Source: Anisus vortex
Taxonomy: Eukaryota > Mollusca > Gastropoda > Planorbidae
Length of the DNA stretch: 64,000 nucleotides
Reading direction: 5' to 3'
NCBI GenBank assembly: GCA_949126835.1
Contig: OX421500.1
Location: 32,780,141-32,844,140 of the forward strand
The position numbers and the translations under genes are program-made. This document shows positions 25,955-39,200 of this stretch, piece after piece. The notes under the pieces are model-generated. The model searched no databases and was not told the DNA's origin. It saw only the letters and a program-made list of their open reading frames with translations. Each line of letters starts with the position of its first letter. Position 1 is the first letter of the stretch.

Positions 25955-28900
25955 TTGGTGTTATTTGCTATTTAATTATTGTTGCTTTGGAAGGAAACTT
26001 AGAATTAAATTTTAAATTCAACAGGAAAAACAATAACAACTGAAACCGATATGAATCATAGTTTATACAACGTATACGACATGAATTAAAACTTTAAAAA
26101 GTTGGTCCGGCAAATTTAAACATTGCCCGGCAATATAAAAATTTCCCGCTACATAGTTTATAAGACGTATATGATACAAATTAAAACTTTAAAACGTTGA
26201 GCTCGGCAATTTAAACATTGCCTGGCAATTGAAAAAATTCCCGCTACAAAGTTTATAAGACGTATACACAGAATAGGTATAGAACAGAATGCACAATCCC
26301 TATATACGCACTCACTAAAAGTTACCATTTTCCGCAATGCAGCGGTCGCTAGAGACGCTAATATAGTAAAATGAGAAATGATATCTACGTCTGCCATAAA
26401 TATATACAATATATAGAGGGCCTACATTATCTTTCATTATAGGCTTACTTTTATATAAATTTGACTTAATTACCCATTTTGTTTTGAACATTATATGATT
26501 AGGCCAATATGATGTAAAAATATTTATTACCCGGTACTGATTAGAAAAAAAAATGGCTTAGACGTAGCTCGGTACCGGTAACTAAATTGCTGCGGCTACC
26601 GGTACATAAATATATATACTTTTTAAACCAAAATAAACTTTTAAAATTATGAAGGGAAATAGGCATATAATTCATAATGAGTTAATATGAGGTTGTTTAT
26701 GCTGTTGTTTATCCTTTATGGAGTCAGGAAAGCCATGCAGTTTGACATGCTCTTTTTTACGATAATCAGTCGTTTTCGCATCATTGTTGTAGTTTATTAC
26801 ACAACCGTTTATGCACATTTTGCCTGAAATATTAACTTCGGGTGTTCGAACTTGTAGATTTGAAGAAAAGGACGTTGTAGGCTAAATAAGCATAAATATA
26901 GAGTGTAACCAGGACCACTGCGTTTAAATAGGCTTAGTATGGCGTCGGTATTACTGCCCAAAACAGAAATAAAATGCGATTGCGTATTCTGTTTTATACC
27001 TATTCTGTGGACATATACAACACGAATAAAAACGTGATGGAATTTTGTATTTGCCAGATACAACGTAAGATACCCATTAAAACCATTAATTTTTACCCAT
27101 TATAACAATTTAAAAATATCCCGCTATAAATTACGACGCAAATTAAAACGTGAATATATTTTGTTCTATTCATTCATAAAGTACATTAGCAAAGGTTGAA
27201 GCAAAGTTAATTTTAAATGAATACGCAAAATTTGATGACGTCATAACGAAAAGCCGGCTAGCTATCTCTGCGCAAACTTTGATGACGTCATCCTGAAAAA
27301 AATCTCAACGCCATCCTTTTTTTTTATTTTCTTAGCGCGATCGATCGAAAAACTATAAAAAGTTGGAACGGCAAATTCAACATGAACCCAAAATATGTCG
27401 TTTTATTCGAGTTTTTTGACCAAACTGACCACTGCGGTCATTTTAATTTTTTAAAAACCTTGACAGTGTTCACCGCCGTAACGCAAAGAATATTTGTAGC
27501 AAATTTCACGTTTTTATGTCCAGTATTTAAAAAGATTATGCGGTATGTACATACCCAGCCAGCCAGCCAGCCACATACATACATATTCCTTTTGAGATTT
27601 ATATATATATATGATATGATATATGTATTTTCCTAATTTTTAAATATTTCTTTACAGGTTGTAATGGAACAACTTGGGGTATTAATTGTTCCACATCTTG
27701 TTCCTGTTCCTCTGGAGCTTCAACGTGTGACAGTGTTAGAGGATGTATTTGTCAACCAGGTTATACAGGTAAGTCAATTAAGAAATGTAAACAATCATCA
27801 TCATAAGGTGCCATTGCGGTTGGTGGTTGGCGTAGGCAATCATTCGATTCCATGTATCTTTTCTTCTAGCAAACTCTAGCATTTCTGCTGTTTTTGCCAT
27901 GCCATGCCATTCCTTTTTATCATCTAATATCTTTCTTCTCTGTTTTCATCTGCATCTCTTTCCCTCCAGCTTTCCAGGTATGATGTTTTCCTTTTCTTTT
28001 CTTATTATGTGGCCTACTAACGTTGATTTCCTCTTCATGGTCTTTACTATTAATTGTCTTCTATCATTTGATATTTTGAGCACCTCAACGTTCAATATTT
28101 TCCCTGTCAATGCCACTCGCTTGCATTCTTCTATAAAACCACATCTGCCCTTTACAAATATGATGTTATATTTTATGTTAACAATAACATACTATTTGAT
28201 TTTGACATTGAACATAGAGCTGTTGGGGTTTAAAAAATAAACTAGTATATTAAATTTGACACTTTTCCATTTGTATTCCCCATGGACAGGAACTCTTTGT
28301 GAAGTTGATGTTAATCAATGTAGCAATGGAGAAATAAAATGTAACGAGAACCAACAGTGTGAGAATCGCCTTGGTCCTGACTCTTGTATTTGTAAAACAG
28401 GATTTATCCAGAGTGGTACTTCCTGTGTGGGTCAGTAAACATTTTTTATTAAAAAGATTATTTTTAAATATCGGCCTAGCCCATAGAGCAAGAAAATTTG
28501 TTTATTTGCTTTAAGTGATAAAACATAATAGCATAAGTAACATATAACTTTAGTTATTAAATAACTCTTTTTGCAATAAGTATATATATAGTATATGAAG
28601 TATATAAATTACCAATAGTTGTCTAAAGTATTTTTTATCATTAGACAGTTAATATCTTGATGTAGGCTAACTTGTTCTAAGAAGCTTTGATTTTTTTTTA
28701 TTTAGACATTGATGAATGCTCAAGTCCTACATTAAATAAATGTCAACAATCTTGTATTAATTCTATTGGGAGCTACAGTTGTGTTTGCTTCCAAGGATTT
28801 ACATATAATGCACAAAATTATGCATGTGATGGTAAGGAGTTTCTAATTGACATAATATAAATTAATTTTAAACAGAGCCTAACATAACTTTATACACAAT

Positions 28901-31900
28901 CCTCTTTCATTTAGTTGTTATAACTAATTATTTAATTTTTCCTTTGTGATTTGAAAACAGTAAATAGCTTTGAAGATAGATTTGTCTTATTACTGAGTGT
29001 ATACATTTATTTTTAAAATATCTCTCCAGATATTGATGAATGTGCATTGAAAATAGACAAATGTACAAGTCTGTGTGTAAATACACAAGGCAATTATCGT
29101 TGTTCTTGTAATCCTGGGTATGCACTCAACAGAAATGGCTACACATGTGATGGTAAGTCATTCTGCATGTCACCTGCCTTTTTATAATTTAATTTGGGCT
29201 AATGAGCGTTTTGTAATCACAGTAGGCAACAAAAAGTTATCAATAATGATAAATGTTTGTATGTGCTTACATTTATGAGGTGATATACTATAGGTTAATA
29301 GAATAGGTGAAAGTGAGACCCTTTAGCAGCTTCCGTAGGCAGCTCAGATGGAAGTGATTCTGCTTCCTAGTGTGGCTGCTATACACAGTCCAGGTTTCAC
29401 ATGCATGGAGAAGCATTGGTAGAACGGCCGCAGCATATACTTTTAATTTAGTTGGCAACTTGATTTTGAATTGGCCTGCAGTCTACGGTCAAAGCGGTTG
29501 TGGAGTTTGATCTCTAGATCACTGTCTCTAAAGGCATCCATCAGCATGGCTGAGAACATGAGGCTAAAGAGTGTAAGGGCCAAGACACATTCCTGCTTGT
29601 AACATGGAAGGGTTCTGAATATTTAATAAACAGCTATGAATGTCAGAGAAAATTAGAATTGAATGTGCAATGAAACCATTTAAAAAATAAAGCCCATCTC
29701 CAAAATGAGATTTGCTCTGAAAAGTAATGTTTTTTAAAGCTGTAACTTTAAAAAAAAAATAATTATGTGTTCATGTTATTGAATGTGAATGTTGTTTTCA
29801 TGTTTTAAAAATCATTGAGTAGCAAAAGAAAAAAAGAAGTTAAAATTTGTAATGTGTTTATCCACAGTCACAAGTGTGTGTGTCGACAGTTCCATTTGTC
29901 AATACAAGTGTGTGAATATCAATGGCAGTGACACTTGTTTCTGTCCAAAAGGACAAGTTCTGAACAATGATAGTAGGACTTGTAGTGGTATGTATTTGGC
30001 TTGCGTTAAATACATCTAAATAGTGTACTTAGTGTTTATTTATCATTACAAGTGGTAAGAAAAAATGTGTTTTTATTCTACTGCTAATAACTCATACACA
30101 GTAAAAGATATATAGTAAACCTTGTATATTTCTTCAACTAGATATAGACTTGTGTAAAGGAAGTTCATGTTCTGACCTGTGTACTGAGACTACAGACAAT
30201 ACAAGTATTGCTTGCTCTTGTCCAATTGGCAAAAAACTAGCAGCTAATGGCATAATATGTGACAGTAAGTTTTCTATGACATATTTCTATTATAGCTAAT
30301 GAGAAAAAAAGACGATAAGATAAGAAAAGTGTATTTCATTTTTACTTATACTAATTCTTTTCACCTCATCAGCATGTTCAAGTAGCACATGGGGAGAGAA
30401 CTGTGCCAAGAACTGTTTATGTTCTCCTACAACAACCGATAGTTGTAACCCAGTAAATGGAAGTTGTCAATGTCTATCTGGATGGACTGGTGCTGATTGT
30501 TCTCAAGATATCAATGAGTGTACTAATGATGCCACTATTTGTAATTATTACAACAACTCTGAATGTTTGAATACTAATGGAGGCTACATTTGCAGCTGTA
30601 AGCTGGGTTATGGTAAAACACCTGGAGTTGATCTTTGTCAAGGTATGTTTTATCAAATTTACTTCAAAAGTTACATACAGTTTTTGTTTATTGAAATAAT
30701 TTATACTTTACTTTTTTTTCTAACAGTCTGCAGTGACAACTTTTTTGGTACAGACTGTAGCCAACAGTGTAATTGTAACAGATTTCATTCTACCTGTAAC
30801 AAAACCAATGGAGCATGTCTTTGTAACAAAGGATGGACTGGTTCAACATGTGATGAAGATCTTAATGAGTGTAATAATAATACTAGCAGTTGTAATAGTT
30901 CAAAGAATGAATTGTGTGTCAACACTCCAGGAAGTTATCAGTGCACTTGTTATACTGGATATTACAGACAGAATGGAACAGCAGATTGCACAGGTAAATA
31001 GATGTGTAGCAGATTTTTAATTTGTTCACAGGTCTTTAAAAACTTAATTTAGTTCTAAAATAGACTAGCTTAAAAAAATTATCTGACTTAAAAAAAAAGT
31101 AAATTTAGTCATTTGTTTTAGCTTATAATTTTAGTAAAATATTATATATGTTGGTTGTTTTTTTTTCTTATAGTGTGCCCACCATTTAATTATGGAGAAT
31201 TCTGCTCCCAGTCTTGTGCCTGCAACTCTGTCAATGCCATCAGTTGTAACCATGTTAATGGAACTTGTTTGTGTAACTCTAAGTGGAAAGGAACAAATTG
31301 TGCCCAAGATGTTGATGAATGTCTAGACAATACCTACACTTGTCCCATAAACAGTAACTGTAGCAACTTGATTGGTGGCTACACATGTACATGTCATGAT
31401 GGCTACTTTAAAAATCTTACTACTTGTCAAGGTAATTTTCATTTTTTTAATTTCATGTGTTTGAAATAGAGACTGTCCGAAACTGATATTGACTTTTGGT
31501 CATCAACCGAATATCTATTTTAACTTTCAAAATTCAAAATGCTACGCTATTGCTGCATCTATTACTCTGCTTATTGATTCTTTCATTTAGTTAAAACTGT
31601 TGCGAATTAATATGTGTGAAGTAGGGATGTTAAACGAGAACAGAAATATCAGGAGGAAGTCATTCAGAAGGGTGTCCCACGATTTTTTTATCTTTTTTAT
31701 GTGAAGAAATATTTTTAAACCCTGTTTGGTTAGCACAAAATAATTCCTTAACATTATATTCCTTGCAAACACTCGTTTGTCAGAGGCGACTTATAGTGTT
31801 ATTGTCCTTTCGTTTTTATGAGCGCGCTGAGCATGCTTGCATTAGCAACGAATGAGGCGCTATATAAATGACCTATTATTATTATTAACGCTAGATCTAC

Positions 31901-34900
31901 GTATTCAAAAAGAAAAAAAACTGGAATTTCCCCACTGATGCTGAATGCTCCTTTAATAGACAAACAGACCGCTAGACATAAGGCTGCGAGATACTTGGAC
32001 TTCAAAAGGAGGACATAGAGAGACAAAGAATGACATAATTAGTGTTTCACAATTTACAATCAGTTCAGTTTTATTACATTAGCTGCCAATAATTGTATAT
32101 TAGTAAAACTGACCCAACATTTTATTTAATGTAGACTGAAAAGCAACTTGGGCAATTAAAACAACAACTTTGCAGCGCATGTCAGGTTCTTTTCAAAAAC
32201 TGTTTATTTTCTTGCCGGACATCTGTCAACCCTAGAAAGATGTGTCTGGGATTTTATTCATAGTATTATACAAATATTCTTTTAATGTGTGTAACATATA
32301 GACCTAACATCCACTGATTTATATTATAATTATAAAGGTCTAAATTCATGACACTACAGCTTTTGACTTCTGCTACCCCAAAATCAATTATATATTTTTT
32401 TAAAGATTTCATCCTGTTCTTAGGATCAATGGTGCTTTGCATTATTATTTAGTATAATGAATGCAAATTTGTCTTTTCCAAACCATAACTTACTTTGCCG
32501 GGGGGGGTGGAGAGGGGGAACGGAAAATGGTTTAAAAAAAATAATCGGACATTTAGAACCGAAAATAGGTTTTGAGAAGAAAAAAAGTATATTAACATCC
32601 CTAATGTGAAGTTAATAATAACGGATTATTTAATCACTCCAAAGAATGGTTTACTCAAATAGAGTGCCCATAAACTAGTTAATATTACACATAAATTTGC
32701 AGTCTTTTGAAATATTTTTTTTTGTAATTTTGGTTTATTTGTTTGTTTTGGCCCAAATTGTAGTTAAACTTTTGGTTTCAGTTTCGGCCGAAAGTCAATG
32801 TATAATATTCGGTATGGTTTCGTTTTCGGCCGAAACTAAACATTTGGTTTCGGTCGGTCTCTAGTTTGAAAAAATATTTTTACTATCCATTTTTTTGCTC
32901 AAACACAATTTATTATTCTTAGAGAATAAGAAGAACTATGTCATTGTGAGAATCTGGTATATTATTCTAAATTCAACATGAATAAAAGTAAGAATTAAGA
33001 TAAATCATATATTTAGCAATACATCAGATTCATTTTAAAATCAGTCAATAAATTACAATGACCAATTAGTCATAATTTGGAAACATTCACTAATATAACC
33101 TTATTGAGTTAAAGAGATATATGTTTACCTTGCTCCACTGTGATCTCTGTATAATCATGTAACAGCACTGGACTTTTAGTTTCGGTTCAACATTTATTTG
33201 TGTATATAGTGTCCTCATCAAGCTAATTGTTTGTCTATAGAATATATCTTTATTATATTTTCTGTAAATATTGAAATTTGGTTGTTACAATTGAACTGGA
33301 GAGTTTCTTATAGTTACTTTAGCCCTTTTACTTAGAAGTTTTTTCAAATTATTTTTTTAATTATTATTTATAATATTGTTAAATGTTATATTTTTAATAT
33401 TAATATAATATATAAGATTATATAAATATACCTATATATATATATATATATATCTAATATATATATATATATATATATTATACTGCAAAAAATCTATACA
33501 TTGGGCTTAAAACAGGTTTCTTGAATTTAAATATTTATCTTTTTCCCCATAATTTATTTGTATATATAAAACCAACAATTTTTCTTTAATAAAATATATT
33601 TATTAAAATGATGCATTGAAAAAATGTATCCACAGAGAAAAATAATCTCAAGTCTTAACAAGTAATGAAATATCATTTTTTATACCCCACAATTAATTTG
33701 TATGCATTAATGCACAAAAATTTCTTTCCAGCCTGTGCATGCAACATGTCTAACTCACTGAGGTGTAATTCTACATCTGGATCTTGTACATGTAAACCTG
33801 AATGGAAGGGAGAAACCTGTAATGAAGATGTCAATGAATGTTTAGACCAAACTTTATACAACTGTACATCCAATTCTAACTGTACCAATACTAATGGCAG
33901 CTACAGCTGTGACTGTTTACCTGGCTATAATAAAAATATCAGCACAGGCAAATGTGAAGGTTTGTCATTTTTGTTTGTGTAAAGCTATTACACTATTACA
34001 GTACAGCGTTTCATATTAATTTAAGTTCAGTTGTGGTTTTCTAAAGTTAGTCTCATCATTATAGTGCTAGAGGTATAAGTTGAGAATTTAAAGGATTTCT
34101 TTATTATGTAGAAATAAAAACTCCCAAACAACAGTAAAGAATAAGTAAAGTTTAACCTTTAAAGATCTGAAGGTTTGTCTTCCTTTGTCTTTGTTAAAGA
34201 ACCAAAGCATAAAATATCATTATCAATATACATAATTACTGTTAGTTTGTTTATGTTTGTTTATATATTTATATATATGTTTGTCCTTTATATGCTCTTA
34301 AGCCGTTTGACTAATCGGGCCAAAAGTTAAATGTATAAATTGGAAACGTCTTCCAAATGAAAATTTTATTATTTCGCTTAATTCGTAATTTTTTGTATCA
34401 TAAACTTAGACATATTGATAATCACCGTATGTTAAAGTTTTAAACTGAGCGCCATTTCAGAATGATCTGCCTTAGAATCAAAAACTTAATTTCGAAAGAT
34501 ATGTTCTCACTACAGTTTTTATTGTAATAGTGTAAGTTATTTTTTTCTTTCTCTTTTAACAAAACACATTGTAATCATTCGTTTCTCCATCATTTTGTTG
34601 GGCATAACCACTAGTTATAATATAATAATGTAATGAAATAATAACAGTAATCACATTGAAACTATTTTTCCTACAAAAACCATAGAAGTTATCTTATTTT
34701 GTAATACATATAATGTTTGTGTTTTTGAAACCATAATACCCTATAATTTACTGGAGTTAGGCAAGGTTGCTAGACTTCATAACATTTTAACATTGAGCAT
34801 TCTGTTCTTTTCTACTATTATGACAATTTTTTTTACTGTCTGAAAGGACGCAATAATCTTCTTTAAAGACAGAGTTTCTGTAAGAGAGTATTTCACAGTA

Positions 34901-36186
34901 TCATATTGCCTTAGATCTCTGAATAACTACACACTGTATGGGCTTAAAAAATTTAACACATGTTAGTTTCAATGAAGAAAACGAAAATGCCTACTGCCCA
35001 AGATTTTTAAAGTACTGTTTATTAAATTTTATTATGGTGCTTTGCAGAATGAATAAAGGAAATTGTGTCCCATTGAATAATATGTGAAATATAATCTTGT
35101 TGTTCTTTCCTGTCTATTCATGCAACCCATCCCATGCATGAATGCAAACTTTAGAAACAAAGCTATGATATTTATTACTATTTCCTTACATATATTTTGT
35201 CAGTGTGTGCTGATGGCTATTATGGGTCCAACTGCTCGCCTTGTAGCTGTAATATGTCCAACTCTGTATGTGATAAAACACATGGAACCTGCTTTTGTCA
35301 TTCTGGATGGACTGGTCCTACATGTGAAGTGGACATTGATGAATGTAACAACTCTAGCATTTGTAGTGCATCTAAAAATGAAACTTGCATCAACACACCT
35401 GGGAATTATTCTTGTGACTGTGTGGATGGATACTACAGAGATAATAGTTCAGCTGTTTGTACAAGTAAACCATTTTTATATCACTATATACCATTAAATA
35501 TATGCTTTGGTATGCCACATTTTATGACATGATAAAATCACCATTGACTATTACATATGTATATCATTAATGAATATACTTTTTTTTTATTGTTTTAGAG
35601 GTCATTGTAATAGCCCTATATGTGACACTAGACTATAATGTCACAGATGTTGAACTTAATGATAGTTATACTAAGACTAAACTGATGAAAAATGCAGAAA
35701 CAAGTGTGAGTACACAAATACAACTAATGTTGGAATTAATAATATTAAAATACTTACCGATACTAAAAACTATGTGTTATGAAATATTGAACATTTAACG
35801 CGTTAATTTATTTCCAATTGAACACAAAATACAAAGACATAGTTTTAATTACAAATGTTTCCTTGCAATATGATTCCAAATCATTAAAAAATGGTTTGGC
35901 AAGCTCTAACAAACAAAAGGTGTTATGTATATACCTGCTGCGCTGCATTTATTTGTGAGGTGATGTGATGCATTTTACCTATGTATGTCTTTTAGATGTT
36001 ACAAGCAGAGTTTTTCTAACTATGTTAAATAAATCAACAGCCAGCCAGTTAGTTTAGTTTGTGACAGCTAGGCAAGTGATTGGTGTCAAATGAATATTGA
36101 TGTGTGTCAACATTTTGTTTTAAGCAATTTAAATATTTGATAATTATTGTCATTTTCTATATTTCATTAGATTGTAACAATTTAAG

Positions 36187-36222
<36 letters not shown>

Positions 36223-39200
36223 TCATTCAAACAGTATTATTTGAACCATAATAATTATTTTTCTATTTCTAGCTGAGATCTTATCTAGCTCTCAAACGGT
36301 TTGGATTGAAACAGATAGAAGTTTTTGATTTAAGGTACGATCTTAATAAAACTAACAATTAAAAAAAATAATTTCAAAATAAAATAAGTTGTGACATTGA
36401 TGAGGGATGATCCTCTTTATTTATTAGTTAGTTCATTGCAAAAATGTGTAGCATTTATTTCAACATATTGACATAAATTTTACTTCTTAAAATTTCAACC
36501 AGTAGGACCTAGGCCTCATATTTTTACACAATATAAACAATTTTTAACTTGTGTAAATTTTATTGAGAATGCTTTGTAATTTAACTGACAGGCCCTATGC
36601 AACTTACAGTTAACAAATTAACATTTGCATGCCTTACCAAATGCCAAAGGTCAATTAGTAAAAACATTTTGCCACATGGAAACATATTGTCAAAAGTTAA
36701 TGAAGCCATTCCTTAGATAAACCCTATGTCAAATTGGTTTGGGCATTCTTCAGATAAGACCTAGTGTAAAAAAGTAAATGTAAGCATTACACAGATAATC
36801 CCAGTGTCAAAAATGTACTGTAGGCATTCTACAGATAAGCTCAATGTCAAGAAGTGGTGGTAGGCATTCTACTTCTACACATAAGCTCAATGTCAAGATG
36901 TGGTGGTAGGCATTCTACAGATAAGCCCAGAGTAAAAAAGTTACTGTGGGCATTTCTCAGAATAGCCAGCGGTAATTAAGTTAATGTAGGCAATCCAAAG
37001 GAACGCCATGAGTCAACAATTTAACAAGCATAATGAACATGGCCTGCTACTAACTTGAACCAGTTTGTGGCTCATTATTCTTAGGTAGCTGAATTTTGGG
37101 TTTAGATTGTATCTATTTTAGTTCTAAAGATATTCTAGTGTCATTCCTTGCTTACTTTGAAGTGGAGAAGTGGTTATTTTTATCTCATGCATCTGTCATG
37201 TCATTGGTGATAATTTACTTCTTGATTTGTCCTCCCTTCATATAAGCATCTCTCAGAAGAATTGTATCATGCTGTAATAGTTAAGTATCTTTAGTGGTAC
37301 TTTATAATGAGATTATTCAATCAGTGTTTGTAGAATTGTCCTTAGTGGTGCTAAATAATGAGACCAACCATTCTATCAGTGTTTGTAGAATTGTCCTTAG
37401 TGGTGCTAAATAATGAGACCAACCATTCTATCAGTGTTTGTAGAATTGTCCTTAGTGGTGTTAAATAATGAGACCAACCATTCTATCAGTGTTTGTAGAA
37501 TTGTCCTTAGTGGTGTTAAATAATGAGACCAACCATTCTATCAGTGTTTGTAGAATTGTCCTTAGTGGTGTTAAATAATGAGACCAACCATTCTATCAGT
37601 GTTTGTAGAATTGTCCTTAGTGGTGTTAAATAATGAGACCAACCATTCTATCAGTGTTTGTAGAATTGTCCTTAGTGGTGTTAAATAATGAGACCAACCA
37701 TTCTATCAGTGTTTGTAGAATTGTCCTTAGTGGTGTTAAATAATGAGACCAACCATTCTATCAGTGTTTGTAGAATTGTCCTTAGTGGTGTTAAATAATG
37801 AGACCAACCATTCTATCAGTGTTTGTAGAATTGTCCTTAGTGGTGTTATATAATGAGACCAACCATTCTATCAGTGTTTGTAGAATTGTCCTTAGTGGTG
37901 TTAAATAATGAGACCAACCATTCTATCAGTGTTGGTAGAATTGTCCTTAGTGGTGTTAAATAATGAGACCAACCATTCTATCAGTGTTTGTAGAATTGTC
38001 CTTAGTGGTGTTAAATAATGAGACCAACCATTCTATCAGTGTTTGTAGAATTGTCCTTAGTGGTGTTAAATAATGAGACCAACCATTCTATCAGTGTTTG
38101 TAGAATTGTCCTTAGTGGTGCTAAATAATGAGACCAACCATTCTATCAGTGTATGTAGAATTGTCCTTAGTGGTGCTAAATAATGAGACCAACCATTCTA
38201 TCAGTGTTTGTAGAATTGTCCTTAGTGGTGTTAAATAATGAGACCAACCATTCTATCAGTGTTTGTGGAATTGTCCTTAGTGGTGTTAAATAATGAGACC
38301 AACCATTCTATCAGTGTTTGTAGAATTGTCCTTAGTGGTGTTAAATAATGAGACCAACCATTCTATCAGTGTTTGTAGAATTGTCCTTAGTGGTGCTAAA
38401 TAATGAGACCAACCATTCTATCAGTGTTTGTAGAATTGTCCTTAGTGGTGTTTCAATAATGAGACCAACCATTCTATCAGTGTTTGTAGAATTGTCCTTA
38501 GTGGTGTTAAATAATGAGACCAACCATTCTATCAGTGTTTGTGGAATTGTCCTTAGTGGTGTTAAATAATGAGACCAACCATTCTATCAGTGTTTGTAGA
38601 ATTGTCCTTAGTGGTGTTAAATAATGAGACCAACCATTCTATCAGTGTTTGTAGAATTGTCCTTAGTGGTGCTAAATAATGAGACCAACCATTCTATCAG
38701 TGTTTGTAGAATTGTCCTTAGTGGTGTTATATAATGAGACCAACCATTCTATCAGTGTTTGTAGAATTGTCCTTAGTGGTGTTAAATAATGAGACCAACC
38801 ATTCTATCAGTGTTTGTGGAATTGTCCTTAGTGGTGTTAAATAATGAGACCAACCATTCTATCAGTGTTTGTAGAATTGTCCTTAGTGGTGTTAAATAAT
38901 GAGACCAACCATTCTATCAGTGTTTGTAGAATTGTCCTTAGTGGTGCTAAATAATGAGACCAACCATTCTATCAGTGTTTGTAGAATTGTCCTTAGTGGT
39001 GTTATATAATGAGACCAACCATTCTATCAGTGTTTGTAGAATTGTCCTTAGTGGTGTTAAATAATGAGACCAACCATTCTATCAGTGTTTGTAGAATTCA
39101 CCACCAGATTATACAGAATCTTCCTATTTTCAAATTCACAGTCATGCCTATACAAAAAAGATTCTAGGATCGTGCACATTTCAATGTTTTAAATTTTAGA

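Larger units (their letters stand above)
16124..27556. mobile_element. 11.4 kb plus-copy-specific block with 2 kb direct terminal repeats
   Basis: The paralogue intron reads TTATAGTAAATACATGTAT across this point, so the whole block is absent there. It has a 2.0 kb left repeat, 7.4 kb inside and a 2.0 kb right repeat in the same orientation. The layout is LTR-like, but the repeats do not start TG or end CA. I see no gag, protease, RT, integrase or transposase frame and no clear target duplication. The inside carries a putative spliced minus-strand transcript and two GC-rich patches near the ends. After the right repeat, CCAGCCAGCCAGCCAGCC and GAGATTTATATATATA repeat the sequence that precedes it. 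It may be a non-autonomous retroelement, or a macro-repeat grown by unequal exchange. Confidence 0.6.

Noticed and set aside
16124..27556. Autonomous LTR retrotransposon
   Set aside because: No TG/CA ends, no primer-binding site or polypurine tract that I can support, and no gag/pol frame.
27899..28240. 113-codon plus-strand frame
   Set aside because: It is the antisense of a LINE RT remnant and continues into AT-rich sequence.
30733..31020. 95-codon alternative frame in the double EGF exon
   Set aside because: Second frame of a cysteine-rich exon; its counterpart at 60265-60510 arises only because the exons are similar.
37324..39098. CRISPR-like array
   Set aside because: Units are contiguous with no unique spacers, and the setting is a metazoan intron. 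It is a minisatellite.
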